A DNA stretch of 64,000 nucleotides from Anaeromyxobacter oryzisoli (GTDB taxonomy: Bacteria > Myxococcota > Myxococcia > Myxococcales > Anaeromyxobacteraceae). The DNA is taken from the NCBI RefSeq assembly GCF_022690765.1, contig NZ_JALCZA010000007.1, positions 69,706-133,705 on the forward strand, read 5' to 3'. Made by a program: the position numbers and the translations under genes. Below, piece after piece: positions 43,215-51,822 of the stretch. The notes beneath the pieces are model-generated. The model was not told where the DNA came from and did no database searches. It saw only the letters and a program-made list of their open reading frames with translations. Positions within the stretch are counted from its first letter, which is position 1, and every line of letters begins with the position of its first letter.

Positions 43215-45124
43215 TCCGCGTGCTCCGCGAGCCATCGGCGTGCCTCTGCCTGTTGCACGGTGAGCCCGGGATCCGTCGCCACGAGGAATCGCCGGAACGT
43301 GGAGCGCGCCTGCGCGGCATCGCCAAGTGTCGCGTATGCGAGCGCGAGATTGTACAGGACGCTCGCGTTCGCGGGACCAGCCGCCGCAAGCTTGGCCCAG
43401 TCCTCGGCAGCGCCCCGGACGTCGCCGTGCGTGTAGCGGCAGGTCGCGGCGTTCTCGCGGGCCTGGCGGTTCCCGGGATCCACGGCAATTTCGGCAACGA
43501 AATGTTCGCAGGCCTCCTCGATCCGGCCTGACTCGAGCAGGAGCATCGCGAGCGCGTTGTGCCCGCCGCCGACGGCGCCGCCGCCGCGCGCGAGTCCTTC
43601 CCTGAGCGCCCGCTCTGCGCGAGCGGGGTCGCCGAGCTTGGCGTACGCGACGCCGAGGTTCAGGTACACGTGCGGGGCCACCGAGGCAAGGTGCGTCGCT
43701 CGCTCGAGTAGGTCGGCGGCGGCACGGTACTCGCCGCGGTCGAGCAGATCCTGCGCGACGTGCACGTAGGGCCTGGACTTGCCGGGGCTCTTCGCGAGCG
43801 CGTCGGTCCAGAGGGCCCGGGGGCTCGCCCAGACGCCGTTACGGAGCCAGGTGGCGGCTCCCAGCGCGAGGAGCCACGCGGCGAGACCAGCGGCGAGAGC
43901 CGGCCGGTACCTCGGCGCGAGGCGCGATACCCCCCACGCTACCCCGGCGCCGGTGGCGATGCACAGGCCGACCGACGGCAGGTAGACCCGGTGCTCGAAC
44001 ATCACGTCGGCGATCGGGATGACACTCGACTCGACGGAGAGGGTGATCGCGAACCACGCGATTCCAAAGAGGGCGATGCGGGCGATCGCGGAGATCCGCC
44101 GTGCGCGCCAGGCGAGCGCCGCCGGGAGCCCCAGCGCGAGCACGAGACCGAGCGCGGGGAGGAGCACCTGCGGCGCGAACGGCGACGTCTGCAGTGAAAG
44201 GTCGTGATCGATGTTCTGGCCGACGGGGAGCACCAACAGCCGCAAGTACTCGAGCACCGCCGACGGCTGGGTGAGGAGATAGCTCAGCCACTGCGGGACG
44301 GCTGGATCGATTCGCGTCTCTCGGTACGCCGCAGCATATGAGGAGATCGACTCCGCCGGTCGCAGGAACATGCCGATGGCCAGCGCAACGACCAATCCAA
44401 AAGGCAGCAGCCTCTTGGCGCGTTCGCGTGGCGTACCGTCGAGGAAAGCGAAATCCAGGGCTATGAGGACCGCCGGCAGTGTCACGGCGTTCTCCTTCGT
44501 GAACAGCGCCAGCGTTGCGCACGCAAGCGCGACGCCGTAGAGGACCGCGCTCCGTCGCGGCCGGTCGTCTACCACGGATCGCGCATAGGCGAGCGCGGCT
44601 CCCGCATAGAGGAGAGCCGCGAGCGACGCGAAGCGCTGGACGATATACGTGACCGCCTGCGTCTGGATGGGGTGCACGACGAAAAGCAGCCCGGCGACGA
44701 GCCCTGCGGCGCGAGCGCCGGCGCGGAGCGCGGACGACTCGGGCCGCGCGCTTCGGCAGGCGAAGACGGTCAGGAAGTAGACGACGATCGCCGTGGCGAG
44801 GTGGATCGCCAGGTTGACGACATGGAACCCCGCGACCGAGTGCCCGTGGATGGATCCGTTCAGCGCGAAGGACAGGAAGCCGACGAACCGTCCGGGAGGA
44901 ACCGGGTTGGAGAAGAACGCGCTTAGGTCTCTCGCAGCCGGGTTGCGAACCAGGTTGTCGAAATCGTCGAACTGGAAAGGAACGCGGAAGGTGTTCGAGT
45001 ACGCGAGGAGGCCGGCGAAGCCGATTGCGGCAAGATGAGTCCACGTTCTTCCGAAGGAGGGCCGTTCTGAGCGGGCACCGGCGGCGTCAAATCCGCGCTG
45101 CGCCGGTTGCAGGGACTTCGCCAT
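43211..45124 (-). CDS. TMTC-like membrane protein with TPR domain
   Basis: The protein is about 637 aa. Roughly 430 residues hold ten or so membrane helices, with the acidic motif FQFDDFDNLVRNP in the first loop, HPIQTQAVTYIVQR and EHRVYLPSVG. About 200 residues of tetratricopeptide repeats follow (YLNLGVAYAKLGDPARAE, LYNLALAYATLGDAAQA). This is the architecture of TMTC/DUF1736 proteins, which are GT-C O-mannosyltransferase relatives. The start at 45124 is preferred over 45142, although neither has a clear ribosome site. It heads the minus-strand polysaccharide operon. Confidence 0.65.
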   Translation of the reverse strand: MAKSLQPAQRGFDAAGARSERPSFGRTWTHLAAIGFAGLLAYSNTFRVPFQFDDFDNLVRNPAARDLSAFFSNPVPPGRFVGFLSFALNGSIHGHSVAGFHVVNLAIHLATAIVVYFLTVFACRSARPESSALRAGARAAGLVAGLLFVVHPIQTQAVTYIVQRFASLAALLYAGAALAYARSVVDDRPRRSAVLYGVALACATLALFTKENAVTLPAVLIALDFAFLDGTPRERAKRLLPFGLVVALAIGMFLRPAESISSYAAAYRETRIDPAVPQWLSYLLTQPSAVLEYLRLLVLPVGQNIDHDLSLQTSPFAPQVLLPALGLVLALGLPAALAWRARRISAIARIALFGIAWFAITLSVESSVIPIADVMFEHRVYLPSVGLCIATGAGVAWGVSRLAPRYRPALAAGLAAWLLALGAATWLRNGVWASPRALWTDALAKSPGKSRPYVHVAQDLLDRGEYRAAADLLERATHLASVAPHVYLNLGVAYAKLGDPARAERALREGLARGGGAVGGGHNALAMLLLESGRIEEACEHFVAEIAVDPGNRQARENAATCRYTHGDVRGAAEDWAKLAAAGPANASVLYNLALAYATLGDAAQARSTFRRFLVATDPGLTVQQAEARRWLAEHAE

Positions 45125-45170
45125 GATCCGGGATTGTAACATCGGGGCATCGCCGTACGGGGACGGCGAA

Positions 45171-45205
45171 AATCAAAAAGGCGGAGACCGTTTCCGGTCT
45201 CCGCC
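45171..45205 (-). terminator. Strong Rho-independent terminator after tetraheme gene
   Basis: On the minus strand a perfect 11-bp stem (GGCGGAGACCG / CGGTCTCCGCC) with GAAA loop is followed by TTTTTGATTTT. It starts 46 bases after the tetraheme stop and insulates the TMTC-like gene downstream. It is the clearest intrinsic terminator in the window. Confidence 0.9.
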
Positions 45206-45250
45206 CCGAGAATCAAGCCCGAGTCTCCCCGAGCTCAGCTCTTCACGACC

Positions 45251-45829
45251 TTACTTCTGGTGGCACTGGTCGCAGAAGTTGCCGCCCGCGACGCGGAGGA
45301 ACTTGTCGCCCGCGACGCCGTTGTGCGGCTCGTGGCAGCTGGAGCACTCGACCGTGTTGGTCGTCGAGAGCTTCACGGCGTCGACCCCCACCACCGGCGT
45401 CTTGTAATCGGCGGTAGCCGGGATGACGACGCCCACCGGGTGGTCGTTCGTGAGGGTCGTCCCGACCGAGTGCGCCTTGATCGCGCCGAGGGTCTCGGCC
45501 ACGCCGTTGTTCACGGCGCCGAGGTCCGTCACGCCGTCGTGGCAGGAGAGGCAGGTGCGGGACTGCGCGCCGGGCTGGCCGACGACGGTGCCGGCGACCG
45601 TGGTGCCGTACGGGGTGATCACCGAGCTCTGGTTACGGTTCCAGAGAGGGGCGCCCGTGCCCGCCCCGATGTTCGAGACGGACCAGAGGTGGGCGGCGTG
45701 GCAGTAGAGGCAAACGCCCTGCGTACCAGCAGGCGTCTGCTGACGCATGTCGTGCGGCCCGCCGTTCACAAGCGCGGAAGCGGAGACGGCGAACGCCGCG
45801 ACCGCAAACGCAACGAGAATCTTCTTCAT
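45251..45829 (-). CDS. Small tetraheme c-type cytochrome, filament-subunit candidate
   Basis: This 192-aa exported protein (signal MKKILVAFAVAAFAVSASA) has four sites: CLYCH, CLSCH, CSSCH and CDQCH. The spacing matches the first four hemes of the 12-heme protein encoded upstream: CxxCHxxH, then CLSCHDG, then DHPVG versus SHPIS, then VECSSCHEPH versus VQCTSCHDPH, then FLRV.. versus FLVK.. before the fourth site. The start has AAGGGA nine bases upstream. It has a long leader and a strong terminator, so it can be expressed on its own at high level. A small, unanchored tetraheme protein beside NHL and multiheme genes is reminiscent of OmcE/OmcS-type filament cytochromes; this is inference. Confidence 0.8.
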   Translation of the reverse strand: MKKILVAFAVAAFAVSASALVNGGPHDMRQQTPAGTQGVCLYCHAAHLWSVSNIGAGTGAPLWNRNQSSVITPYGTTVAGTVVGQPGAQSRTCLSCHDGVTDLGAVNNGVAETLGAIKAHSVGTTLTNDHPVGVVIPATADYKTPVVGVDAVKLSTTNTVECSSCHEPHNGVAGDKFLRVAGGNFCDQCHQK

Positions 45830-46010
45830 GGAGTGATTCCCTTTCGGTGTGTGAAGTCCCCGCCAAGTTTGGCGGGGCCCGCGTTCGCTTTGCAGCCGCC
45901 ATGCCCAGCGACAGTCTTGCAAGTGCCCGAAATCAGAATGCTGGCGAACACTCGGCTGGGGGAAAGCGCGCAACATTGGGGGGGAACGCCCAACCACCGA
46001 CGGTTCATCG
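45830..46010 (-). promoter_or_regulatory. Long structured leader of tetraheme gene
   Basis: This 181-bp gap precedes the tetraheme gene. It contains the 20-bp near-perfect palindrome CCCCGCCAAGTTTGGCGGGG (45858-45877, plus-strand reading), about 30 bases from the ribosome site, with no T-tract after it on either strand. On the minus strand the segment GGCTGCAAAGC before the palindrome resembles part of a GEMM-type riboswitch, but the paired elements of that class are not convincingly present. It may end the upstream transcript or control the tetraheme gene. Confidence 0.4.
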
Positions 46011-47240
46011 TTACTGCACGGGAGCCGCGAGTGTGCTCGCGGCGCTCTGATCTACGGGAATGGTCGGCGACGCCGACGGCTTGTCGGCGGGCGTAGCAGG
46101 CGAAAGCGTCGCCGGGTTCGGGTCGGTTTGACCAGGAGCAACGCCAGGCGCGGAGGCCTTGGCCGGCTTGTCCGACTGAGGCAGCGTGGAATCCGCGGCG
46201 GTGGTGTTGATGAGCTGGAACTCGTGGACTCGGTTGAGCCCGAAGTCGGTCACGAAGATGTGGTTCTTCGAGTCGAGGAGGATCGCCCCGGGGACGTTCA
46301 TGAACGGAGGCGCGCCGAACGCGAGGAGCGGCTGGTGCTCTGCGTTGAAGATCTGCACTCCCTGCATGCTGTCCGCGACGTACACGTTTCCGAACGTGTC
46401 GAAGCCGATCCCCTTCGCCTTGTCGAAGGCGCCCATCTTCCCGTTCCCGTTCTCGCCGAACATCGACACGAGCACGCCTTCGCGATCGAACTTCTGAATG
46501 CGGAAATTGAGCATGTCCGCAACGTAGAGCGAGCCGTCCGGCGCGACCGAGACGGCGCTCGGGAAGTTGAACTCGCCAGCGGCGGCTCCGCGCTTGCCGA
46601 TCGTCCGGAGGTGCTTCCCGCTCAGGGCGAAGACCTCGACCCGGTGCTGTGACTGCTGCCGCGTGGCCCCGTTGATCACGTAGAGGAGCTGGGCCCTCCG
46701 ATCGATCGCGATGGCGGTGGGACGTTCGAGCGTGCCTTCCCCGATCTTGCGCAGGAAGACGCGCTTCGGCGAGTAGACTAGGATCGCGTTTCCGATGCGA
46801 TCGCTCGTGTAGATGTTTCCCTCCCCATCCACGGCCACGCCGACGGGCGAGACGGGCGCAGGCTTCTGATCGATCCCGACGAGGTCGATGACTCGCCTGT
46901 CGAGATCGACGGCGGCGACGCGTCCCGAGGCTCCGCACGCGACGTACAGCGTCCGCTCGTCGGGAGAGAGGGCGAGCCCGAGGGGGGAGATGATCTGCGC
47001 GCGAGCATCGTGCGGGAAGATCGCGTTCAGCAGCTTCCGGCCGAAGCTCGGCTTCAGGTCGTCGGTCGAGGCGAACGACCGGAGGTACCGGACGCGCGGC
47101 GTCTCCGGCGGGACCGGCCAGACGTAGTTCGTCTTGGGCTGGGCTGTTGCGCACCCGGTGGCGACCGCGAACATCGCGACGAGGAGGGTTGCGGTGCGCG
47201 CGTTACGTGCGCCCGGGATGGTGGTGAAGGGGCTTCGCAT
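46011..47240 (-). CDS. NHL-repeat lipoprotein
   Basis: This 409-aa protein has a signal ending in the lipobox VATGC (Cys30) and a six-bladed NHL/propeller body (about 60-370). Blades are of the form 'PVGVAVDGEGNIYTSDRIGNAI' and 'FNFPSAVSVAPDGSLYVADMLNFRIQKF'. A Pro/Ala/Thr-rich C-terminal tail (about 375-409) follows. GAGG lies five bases before the ATG. NHL lipoproteins recur beside multiheme cytochromes in metal reducers and may scaffold them at the outer membrane. It is 89 bp downstream of the 12-heme gene and paralogous to the NHL lipoprotein at 49.1-50.1 kb. Confidence 0.75.
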   Translation of the reverse strand: MRSPFTTIPGARNARTATLLVAMFAVATGCATAQPKTNYVWPVPPETPRVRYLRSFASTDDLKPSFGRKLLNAIFPHDARAQIISPLGLALSPDERTLYVACGASGRVAAVDLDRRVIDLVGIDQKPAPVSPVGVAVDGEGNIYTSDRIGNAILVYSPKRVFLRKIGEGTLERPTAIAIDRRAQLLYVINGATRQQSQHRVEVFALSGKHLRTIGKRGAAAGEFNFPSAVSVAPDGSLYVADMLNFRIQKFDREGVLVSMFGENGNGKMGAFDKAKGIGFDTFGNVYVADSMQGVQIFNAEHQPLLAFGAPPFMNVPGAILLDSKNHIFVTDFGLNRVHEFQLINTTAADSTLPQSDKPAKASAPGVAPGQTDPNPATLSPATPADKPSASPTIPVDQSAASTLAAPVQ

Positions 47241-47329
47241 GTGGACCTCGACGCTCGGCCCGATCCGGTCGAGCACGCTGGATGCATCGATACTTACTCT
47301 CGCATCACCGGGACGGGCAAGCGGCGGCG

Positions 47330-49060
47330 TCAGTAGCGATCGCTGACGCCGTCGTGAACGCGCCCGTGGCACGTGAGGTTGCAGCTCCCGTGACCGGGAC
47401 CGTCGCTGGAGTAGCTCGGGGGCACGCCGGAGGACTTCACGATCGAGAGGTCGAAGGAGACCAGGTGCGCGTTCTCGCGGTCGTTCCCCGCCACGTTCGA
47501 GACGCCGTGCGCGTCGTGACAGGCTGAACAGGGAGTCGCCGAGCCGATGACGTGCTTCGCGTGCGAGGGGAAGCCGGACGCGTTCGAGAGGAGCACGGTT
47601 CGCTCGTGGCACTTGTAGCAGAGGGCGTACGAGGACGGCCCCTCGATGGTGCGATCGGACGTGAGGTACTGGCGCTCTAGCAGATGCGCGTAGCTCGAGC
47701 CGTGCGGCCCTCGCGGCCCCGCGCCGCCGACGCCGGCGCCGTCATCGGAAGCGTGGCAATCCGTGCAGTAGATCATCGACGCCGTGGAGTAGGGGGCCTT
47801 GAGGCTCGGGACGAGCGGATTCTTCCCGGGCGCCGCGACCGGGTGGTAGGAGGCGGCCGACGGCTCGAAGACACGGCGCAGATTGAAGTCCTGGGCCGCC
47901 CTCTGAACGCGGTCGAATCCAGTGGTCGCACCGGTCTGCGGCTTGTTCGCGCTGTCGCCGTGGCACTTCAGGCAGACCTCGTACTCGAACCTCGCGGGAT
48001 CGACCCGCTGCCCGTCGATCCCGACGCCCCACACGCCAGCGAGAGCGCCGCCTGTCGCGGGCGCGATCGCCGGCGCAGGGTTGGAGGCGTGCGGATTGTG
48101 ACAGTCCACGCACGCGACGTGGCGTGGAGCACCGGCAGAGACCTCCGGGAGCCGGCCGCGACCCGCGCCGTCGGTCTTCTCGGCGGGATCATGGATGCCG
48201 CGGCTGCGCGACACGTGCGCCGAGGCCTTCCCGAGCTCGCGGCCGATGTCGTGTCTCGTCGTCGTCGCGGCGTGGCAGGCGAGGCAGAGGTCGTCGTCCG
48301 TCGTGCCCTGGCGGAGCAGACGGCCACGGACATCTCCGCCGTGAGACGTGTGGCAGGGCGTGCAGCCGGCCTGGGCGACCGTCGTCGCGCTCGGTGCATC
48401 GGGCGAGGTCCATGCCGAGCTCGAGGTCGCGTGACTCGAAAGTCCCTGGCCCCAGACCGACGTGTGACAGGTCGTACAGAGCGCGGCTCCGGCGCTCGGC
48501 TTCACGAGGAATTTCCCCACCTGTGGGTCGCCCCACTCCGCGTGAGGATCGTGGCACGACGTGCACTGGACCTCTCCGCTTCGGTCGAGCTTGACCGCGT
48601 CGCCAGAAGGAGGAAGTGCCGAGCGCCGCCCGGGCGCAGGCCGGAAGGATATCGGATGGCTGCCGCGGAGGTCCGTGCCGAGGTTCGACTTGCGGCCCAC
48701 AGCGATGGGGCTGCTACCGCCCATCATGGCGATCTCGCCGTTGCGGGTGCGCCCGACCGCGATCGTACCGTCGTGGCAGGAGAGGCAGAGCCGGCTCGCC
48801 CCGGTCGGTGCGCCCGGCCTGGTCGACATGGTGCTGCTGTCGTATGGCCTATGACCGCCCCCGATGTCAGGGCGGTTCGTCAGTCCGGTCCCGCTCCGGT
48901 GTGAGATGTGGCAGAAGACACATGGGTTTCTCTCCGAGGCGGCCCGATAGACGCCGGGGCCGGTGACGGAGAGATCGTGCTTCGAGCCCGCGACTCGGCC
49001 GCCGGGTGACGCATGCGCCGCGCTCGCGAGGAACGCCGCGACCAGGATCCACTGCTTCAT
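47330..49060 (-). CDS. Twelve-heme c-type cytochrome
   Basis: This 576-aa protein has a signal peptide (MKQWILVAAFLASAAHA) and eleven CXXCH sites: CVFCH, CLSCH, CTSCH, CTTCH, CTPCH, CLACH, CVDCH, CLKCH, CTDCH, CYKCH and CSACH. A twelfth site near the C-terminus is CX3CH (CNLTCH, 47366-47383). The first four hemes form the module that also occurs alone in the tetraheme gene. No lipobox is present, so it is probably periplasmic, inserted in the barrel, or extracellular. Its start overlaps the NHL gene stop (ATGA). Confidence 0.85.
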   Translation of the reverse strand: MKQWILVAAFLASAAHASPGGRVAGSKHDLSVTGPGVYRAASERNPCVFCHISHRSGTGLTNRPDIGGGHRPYDSSTMSTRPGAPTGASRLCLSCHDGTIAVGRTRNGEIAMMGGSSPIAVGRKSNLGTDLRGSHPISFRPAPGRRSALPPSGDAVKLDRSGEVQCTSCHDPHAEWGDPQVGKFLVKPSAGAALCTTCHTSVWGQGLSSHATSSSAWTSPDAPSATTVAQAGCTPCHTSHGGDVRGRLLRQGTTDDDLCLACHAATTTRHDIGRELGKASAHVSRSRGIHDPAEKTDGAGRGRLPEVSAGAPRHVACVDCHNPHASNPAPAIAPATGGALAGVWGVGIDGQRVDPARFEYEVCLKCHGDSANKPQTGATTGFDRVQRAAQDFNLRRVFEPSAASYHPVAAPGKNPLVPSLKAPYSTASMIYCTDCHASDDGAGVGGAGPRGPHGSSYAHLLERQYLTSDRTIEGPSSYALCYKCHERTVLLSNASGFPSHAKHVIGSATPCSACHDAHGVSNVAGNDRENAHLVSFDLSIVKSSGVPPSYSSDGPGHGSCNLTCHGRVHDGVSDRY

Positions 49061-50079
49061 TTGCGTCCTCCGACGATCTCGAAAACCTGGATGCGACCGT
49101 TCTGGCTGTCGGCCACCGCGAGGTGGCCGTCCAGGACGGCCACTCCGGCGGGGTGGGTGAACCGCCCTGGCTCGCTGCCGGTCGCGCCGGCAGCGTACTG
49201 AAAGACCCCCTCGGCCGTGAACACGAGCACCTCGTCACGCTGCGCGTCGCTCACGTAGATGGTCCCGGTCGCGTCCACCGCGATTCCCTTGGGGCGAGCG
49301 AACGAGCCGCCCTCGTCACCGGCGACGCCGAACTCGCCGAGCCAGCTTCCATCGGGCGCGAGCCGCACGATCCGGAAGTTGAGCGGATCGACGACGAGCA
49401 CGGATCCGCCGGGACCAGCCGCGACCGCGCTCGGGAAGTGGAACTTGCCGGTGCCCTCGCCCTGCTCGCCGATGCGGGTGATGAGCGAACCCGAACGCGA
49501 CAGCACCGTCACCTGATGGCGGGGCGGATCGGCGATCCAGATTCGATCCGGCGTAACGGCAACGCCCGTGGGGCGTGTCATGAGACCCTCGCCGAGGATT
49601 CGACACCCGGTCCGCGACAGCTCGATCACCGCGCCTGCACCCGCATCCGCGACGAAGAGCGTCCCGTCGTCGTCCAGGGCCACGGCCATCGGCGCTGTCC
49701 ATGTGCGCCCCTTGCACGTGAGGTCTTCGAGCGTGCCTGCGGCATCGATCCGGACGACCCGTTCTCTGTCGGGGTCGGCGATGAAGACGACCTTGCCCGC
49801 TGCGAGGGCGACGCCGAACGGTCGTGTCAACGCGATGCGGTCTTCCTCCGACTGCTCGGTGCCGGTGATCCACTCGAGCGCAACACGCCACCACGGCCTC
49901 TTCGGCGCGGGCGCGTTCGGGGAGGGATGGATCTCGACGAGTCGAAGGCGCGGCTCCTGCGGCGGTGCGGGCCATGTGATCCCCGCGCGGTCACGATCAG
50001 GGCCGGTCTTCACTGGCGCGCCGGCGCACGCTGCGGCTGCGAGCATCGCGACGGAGGCGAACCGGTAAAGCAAACGCAT
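49057..50079 (-). CDS. NHL-repeat lipoprotein
   Basis: This 340-aa protein starts MRLLYRFASVAMLAAAAC, with a lipobox Cys18. A six-bladed NHL propeller follows; blades such as FARPKGIAVDATGTIYVSD and FHFPSAVAAGPGGSVLVVD are clear. Early residues TWPAPPQEPRLRLVEI correspond to YVWPVPPETPRVRYLR in the second NHL gene, confirming paralogy. It begins 4 bp after the barrel gene stop and overlaps the 12-heme gene. Confidence 0.75.
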   Translation of the reverse strand: MRLLYRFASVAMLAAAACAGAPVKTGPDRDRAGITWPAPPQEPRLRLVEIHPSPNAPAPKRPWWRVALEWITGTEQSEEDRIALTRPFGVALAAGKVVFIADPDRERVVRIDAAGTLEDLTCKGRTWTAPMAVALDDDGTLFVADAGAGAVIELSRTGCRILGEGLMTRPTGVAVTPDRIWIADPPRHQVTVLSRSGSLITRIGEQGEGTGKFHFPSAVAAGPGGSVLVVDPLNFRIVRLAPDGSWLGEFGVAGDEGGSFARPKGIAVDATGTIYVSDAQRDEVLVFTAEGVFQYAAGATGSEPGRFTHPAGVAVLDGHLAVADSQNGRIQVFEIVGGRK

Positions 50080-50083
50080 GATC

Positions 50084-51811
50084 TCAGTAACGAGAGCCGA
50101 TGGTGCGAGCGACGCGGACGAGCACGATGTTGTTCGTCGCGGACGCGGCGTTCGAGCGCGACAGGCGGTCCTCGATCGAAAGCTCGAATGCACCGTACCG
50201 GTACGCGACGGCGGCGAGCGTCTCCAGGAGATCCTGGTCGGGCTGTCCCGGCACGGTAGAGAGCGTATAGCGCAGCTGTCCGGTCGCAGACAGGCTGGTC
50301 AGGAGCCGGATGTCCATGCCCGCGATCGCCGTGGTGGAGTGGGTGGAGAAGCCGACCGGGACGAGGAGGCCATCGCCGATGAAGGACTGCGGAGTCCCCG
50401 GCAAGATGCCGCTCTGGAAGTCGAGCTGGCCGCGCGCAGTGTAACGGTGCCAGGAGTACTCGCCGCGTGCCGAGAGGCTTCGCGTCGCCTCGTCGCCGAG
50501 GCCGTCCGTCCATCCTCGCCGAGCGAGCGCGCTCAGCTGGACGGCGAATCGACCGGGGCCGGCGGCGCCGCGAACGCTGCCCGACCCTTGCTGTGAGAGG
50601 GCCCATCCGTGTCGGCCGAACAGGTTCGTGTCGTACGTGAGCTCGTACATCGCACCCACGGTATAGTCGTTCCAGGGAGCCTCGACGCGTGCCCTGGTCA
50701 TCGCGCCGTATCCGAAGCGCGTCGATCCCTCCGACTGAAGCGCGCCGAGGAGGGGCCCGGCGGAGAGCTCGTACGTACGGCGCCGGTCGGAGCGCCGCCA
50801 CCACGCTTCGGGCCGCAGCGTCGCGCCACGAGACTGCGCGTTTCCGAGCGGTCCACGCGTATCGCGGGTGGTCAGCTCGGCGCCGCCGCGGATGAAGACC
50901 TCGCGATTTGAGGTGGCGAAGTCCTGCGAGTAGGAGAGGCTGTTCGAGAGCACCTCGGTCGAGACCGCACCGAAATCGGAGAATGCCCGCGAGTTCAAGT
51001 ACCGGATGAGAGTCAGCTCGCCAGGTTGGATTCCCGCTCGGTATCCCGCCTGGAAGGTGTTGAGGTCGAGGCTGAACGCGCTTGCAGAGATCGCCGTCGC
51101 GGTCCGTCGATAGTACTGATCGTAAACGGTGACATCCGAGGCCTTGCCGAGGTGCGCCTGGGCGTTCAGGTAGAGAGTGTCCTCGTCGAACTGATCGCTG
51201 ATCCACGTACCGTCGCTGTTCTCCCGGCGGTAGTTCGCGCTCATCGCGAACGCTCCGACGTCCTGATGGAGCAGGGCAGAGAACACGTCGCTCGTACGCG
51301 TGTGGTCGGGCTGCGCCGGGAACTCGTCCTTGAACGAGTTCCGCTGGTATCCGAGATCCACTTCAGGCGTCGTCTCGCTCGCGAGGTGAAGCACCCCGCC
51401 ATAGCGATCGGTCGTTCGATTGCCTGGCGCGTCCATGCCGCCGACGGCGCCGAATCGGGTGTCGGTCCGGCTTGCGAAGCCAGTCAAGGTGAGGGGGCTG
51501 TCGGCGTGCTGGAAGAGCGCTCCGTGCACGTTGTAGATGAAGGTGTCCGAGAGCTGGGACTTCGCCCCGTTCAGCTCCACGCTCGATCGTCGGTAGCCGC
51601 CGGCCGCTCTCCAGTCGAACACGCCGGGTGAGTCGATGTAACCCTTCGTGTCGAGCCGGAGGTCGAGATCGTAGTGCGGACGGACGTCGTGGGCGAGCCT
51701 GTCCTGCCAGGAGTCGGTCCGGTCATAGACGAATCCGAGCTGGCCCGTCCACTCGAAGGCGCTCCCTGCGAGCGGCAGGAGCAAGACCAGGCTGGCTGCG
51801 ATCCGCCTCAT
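50084..51811 (-). CDS. Large outer-membrane beta-barrel, conduit porin candidate
   Basis: This 575-aa protein has a signal peptide (MRRIAASLVLLLPLAGSA). The whole mature part alternates in short amphipathic strands with aromatic ends (YDLDLRLDTKGYI, EVDLGYQRNSF, FAMSANYRREN, ARGQLDFQSGI). The C-terminus ends in an aromatic residue (...VARTIGSRY), as expected of outer-membrane barrels. Size and context fit the porin of a porin-cytochrome conduit (compare MtrB, OmbB, ExtB), which wraps a multiheme cytochrome in the outer membrane. There is no sequence motif that proves that family. It lies 11 bp after the composite protein gene and 4 bp before the NHL gene. Confidence 0.6.
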   Translation of the reverse strand: MRRIAASLVLLLPLAGSAFEWTGQLGFVYDRTDSWQDRLAHDVRPHYDLDLRLDTKGYIDSPGVFDWRAAGGYRRSSVELNGAKSQLSDTFIYNVHGALFQHADSPLTLTGFASRTDTRFGAVGGMDAPGNRTTDRYGGVLHLASETTPEVDLGYQRNSFKDEFPAQPDHTRTSDVFSALLHQDVGAFAMSANYRRENSDGTWISDQFDEDTLYLNAQAHLGKASDVTVYDQYYRRTATAISASAFSLDLNTFQAGYRAGIQPGELTLIRYLNSRAFSDFGAVSTEVLSNSLSYSQDFATSNREVFIRGGAELTTRDTRGPLGNAQSRGATLRPEAWWRRSDRRRTYELSAGPLLGALQSEGSTRFGYGAMTRARVEAPWNDYTVGAMYELTYDTNLFGRHGWALSQQGSGSVRGAAGPGRFAVQLSALARRGWTDGLGDEATRSLSARGEYSWHRYTARGQLDFQSGILPGTPQSFIGDGLLVPVGFSTHSTTAIAGMDIRLLTSLSATGQLRYTLSTVPGQPDQDLLETLAAVAYRYGAFELSIEDRLSRSNAASATNNIVLVRVARTIGSRY

Positions 51812-51822
51812 GTTCGGGGTCC

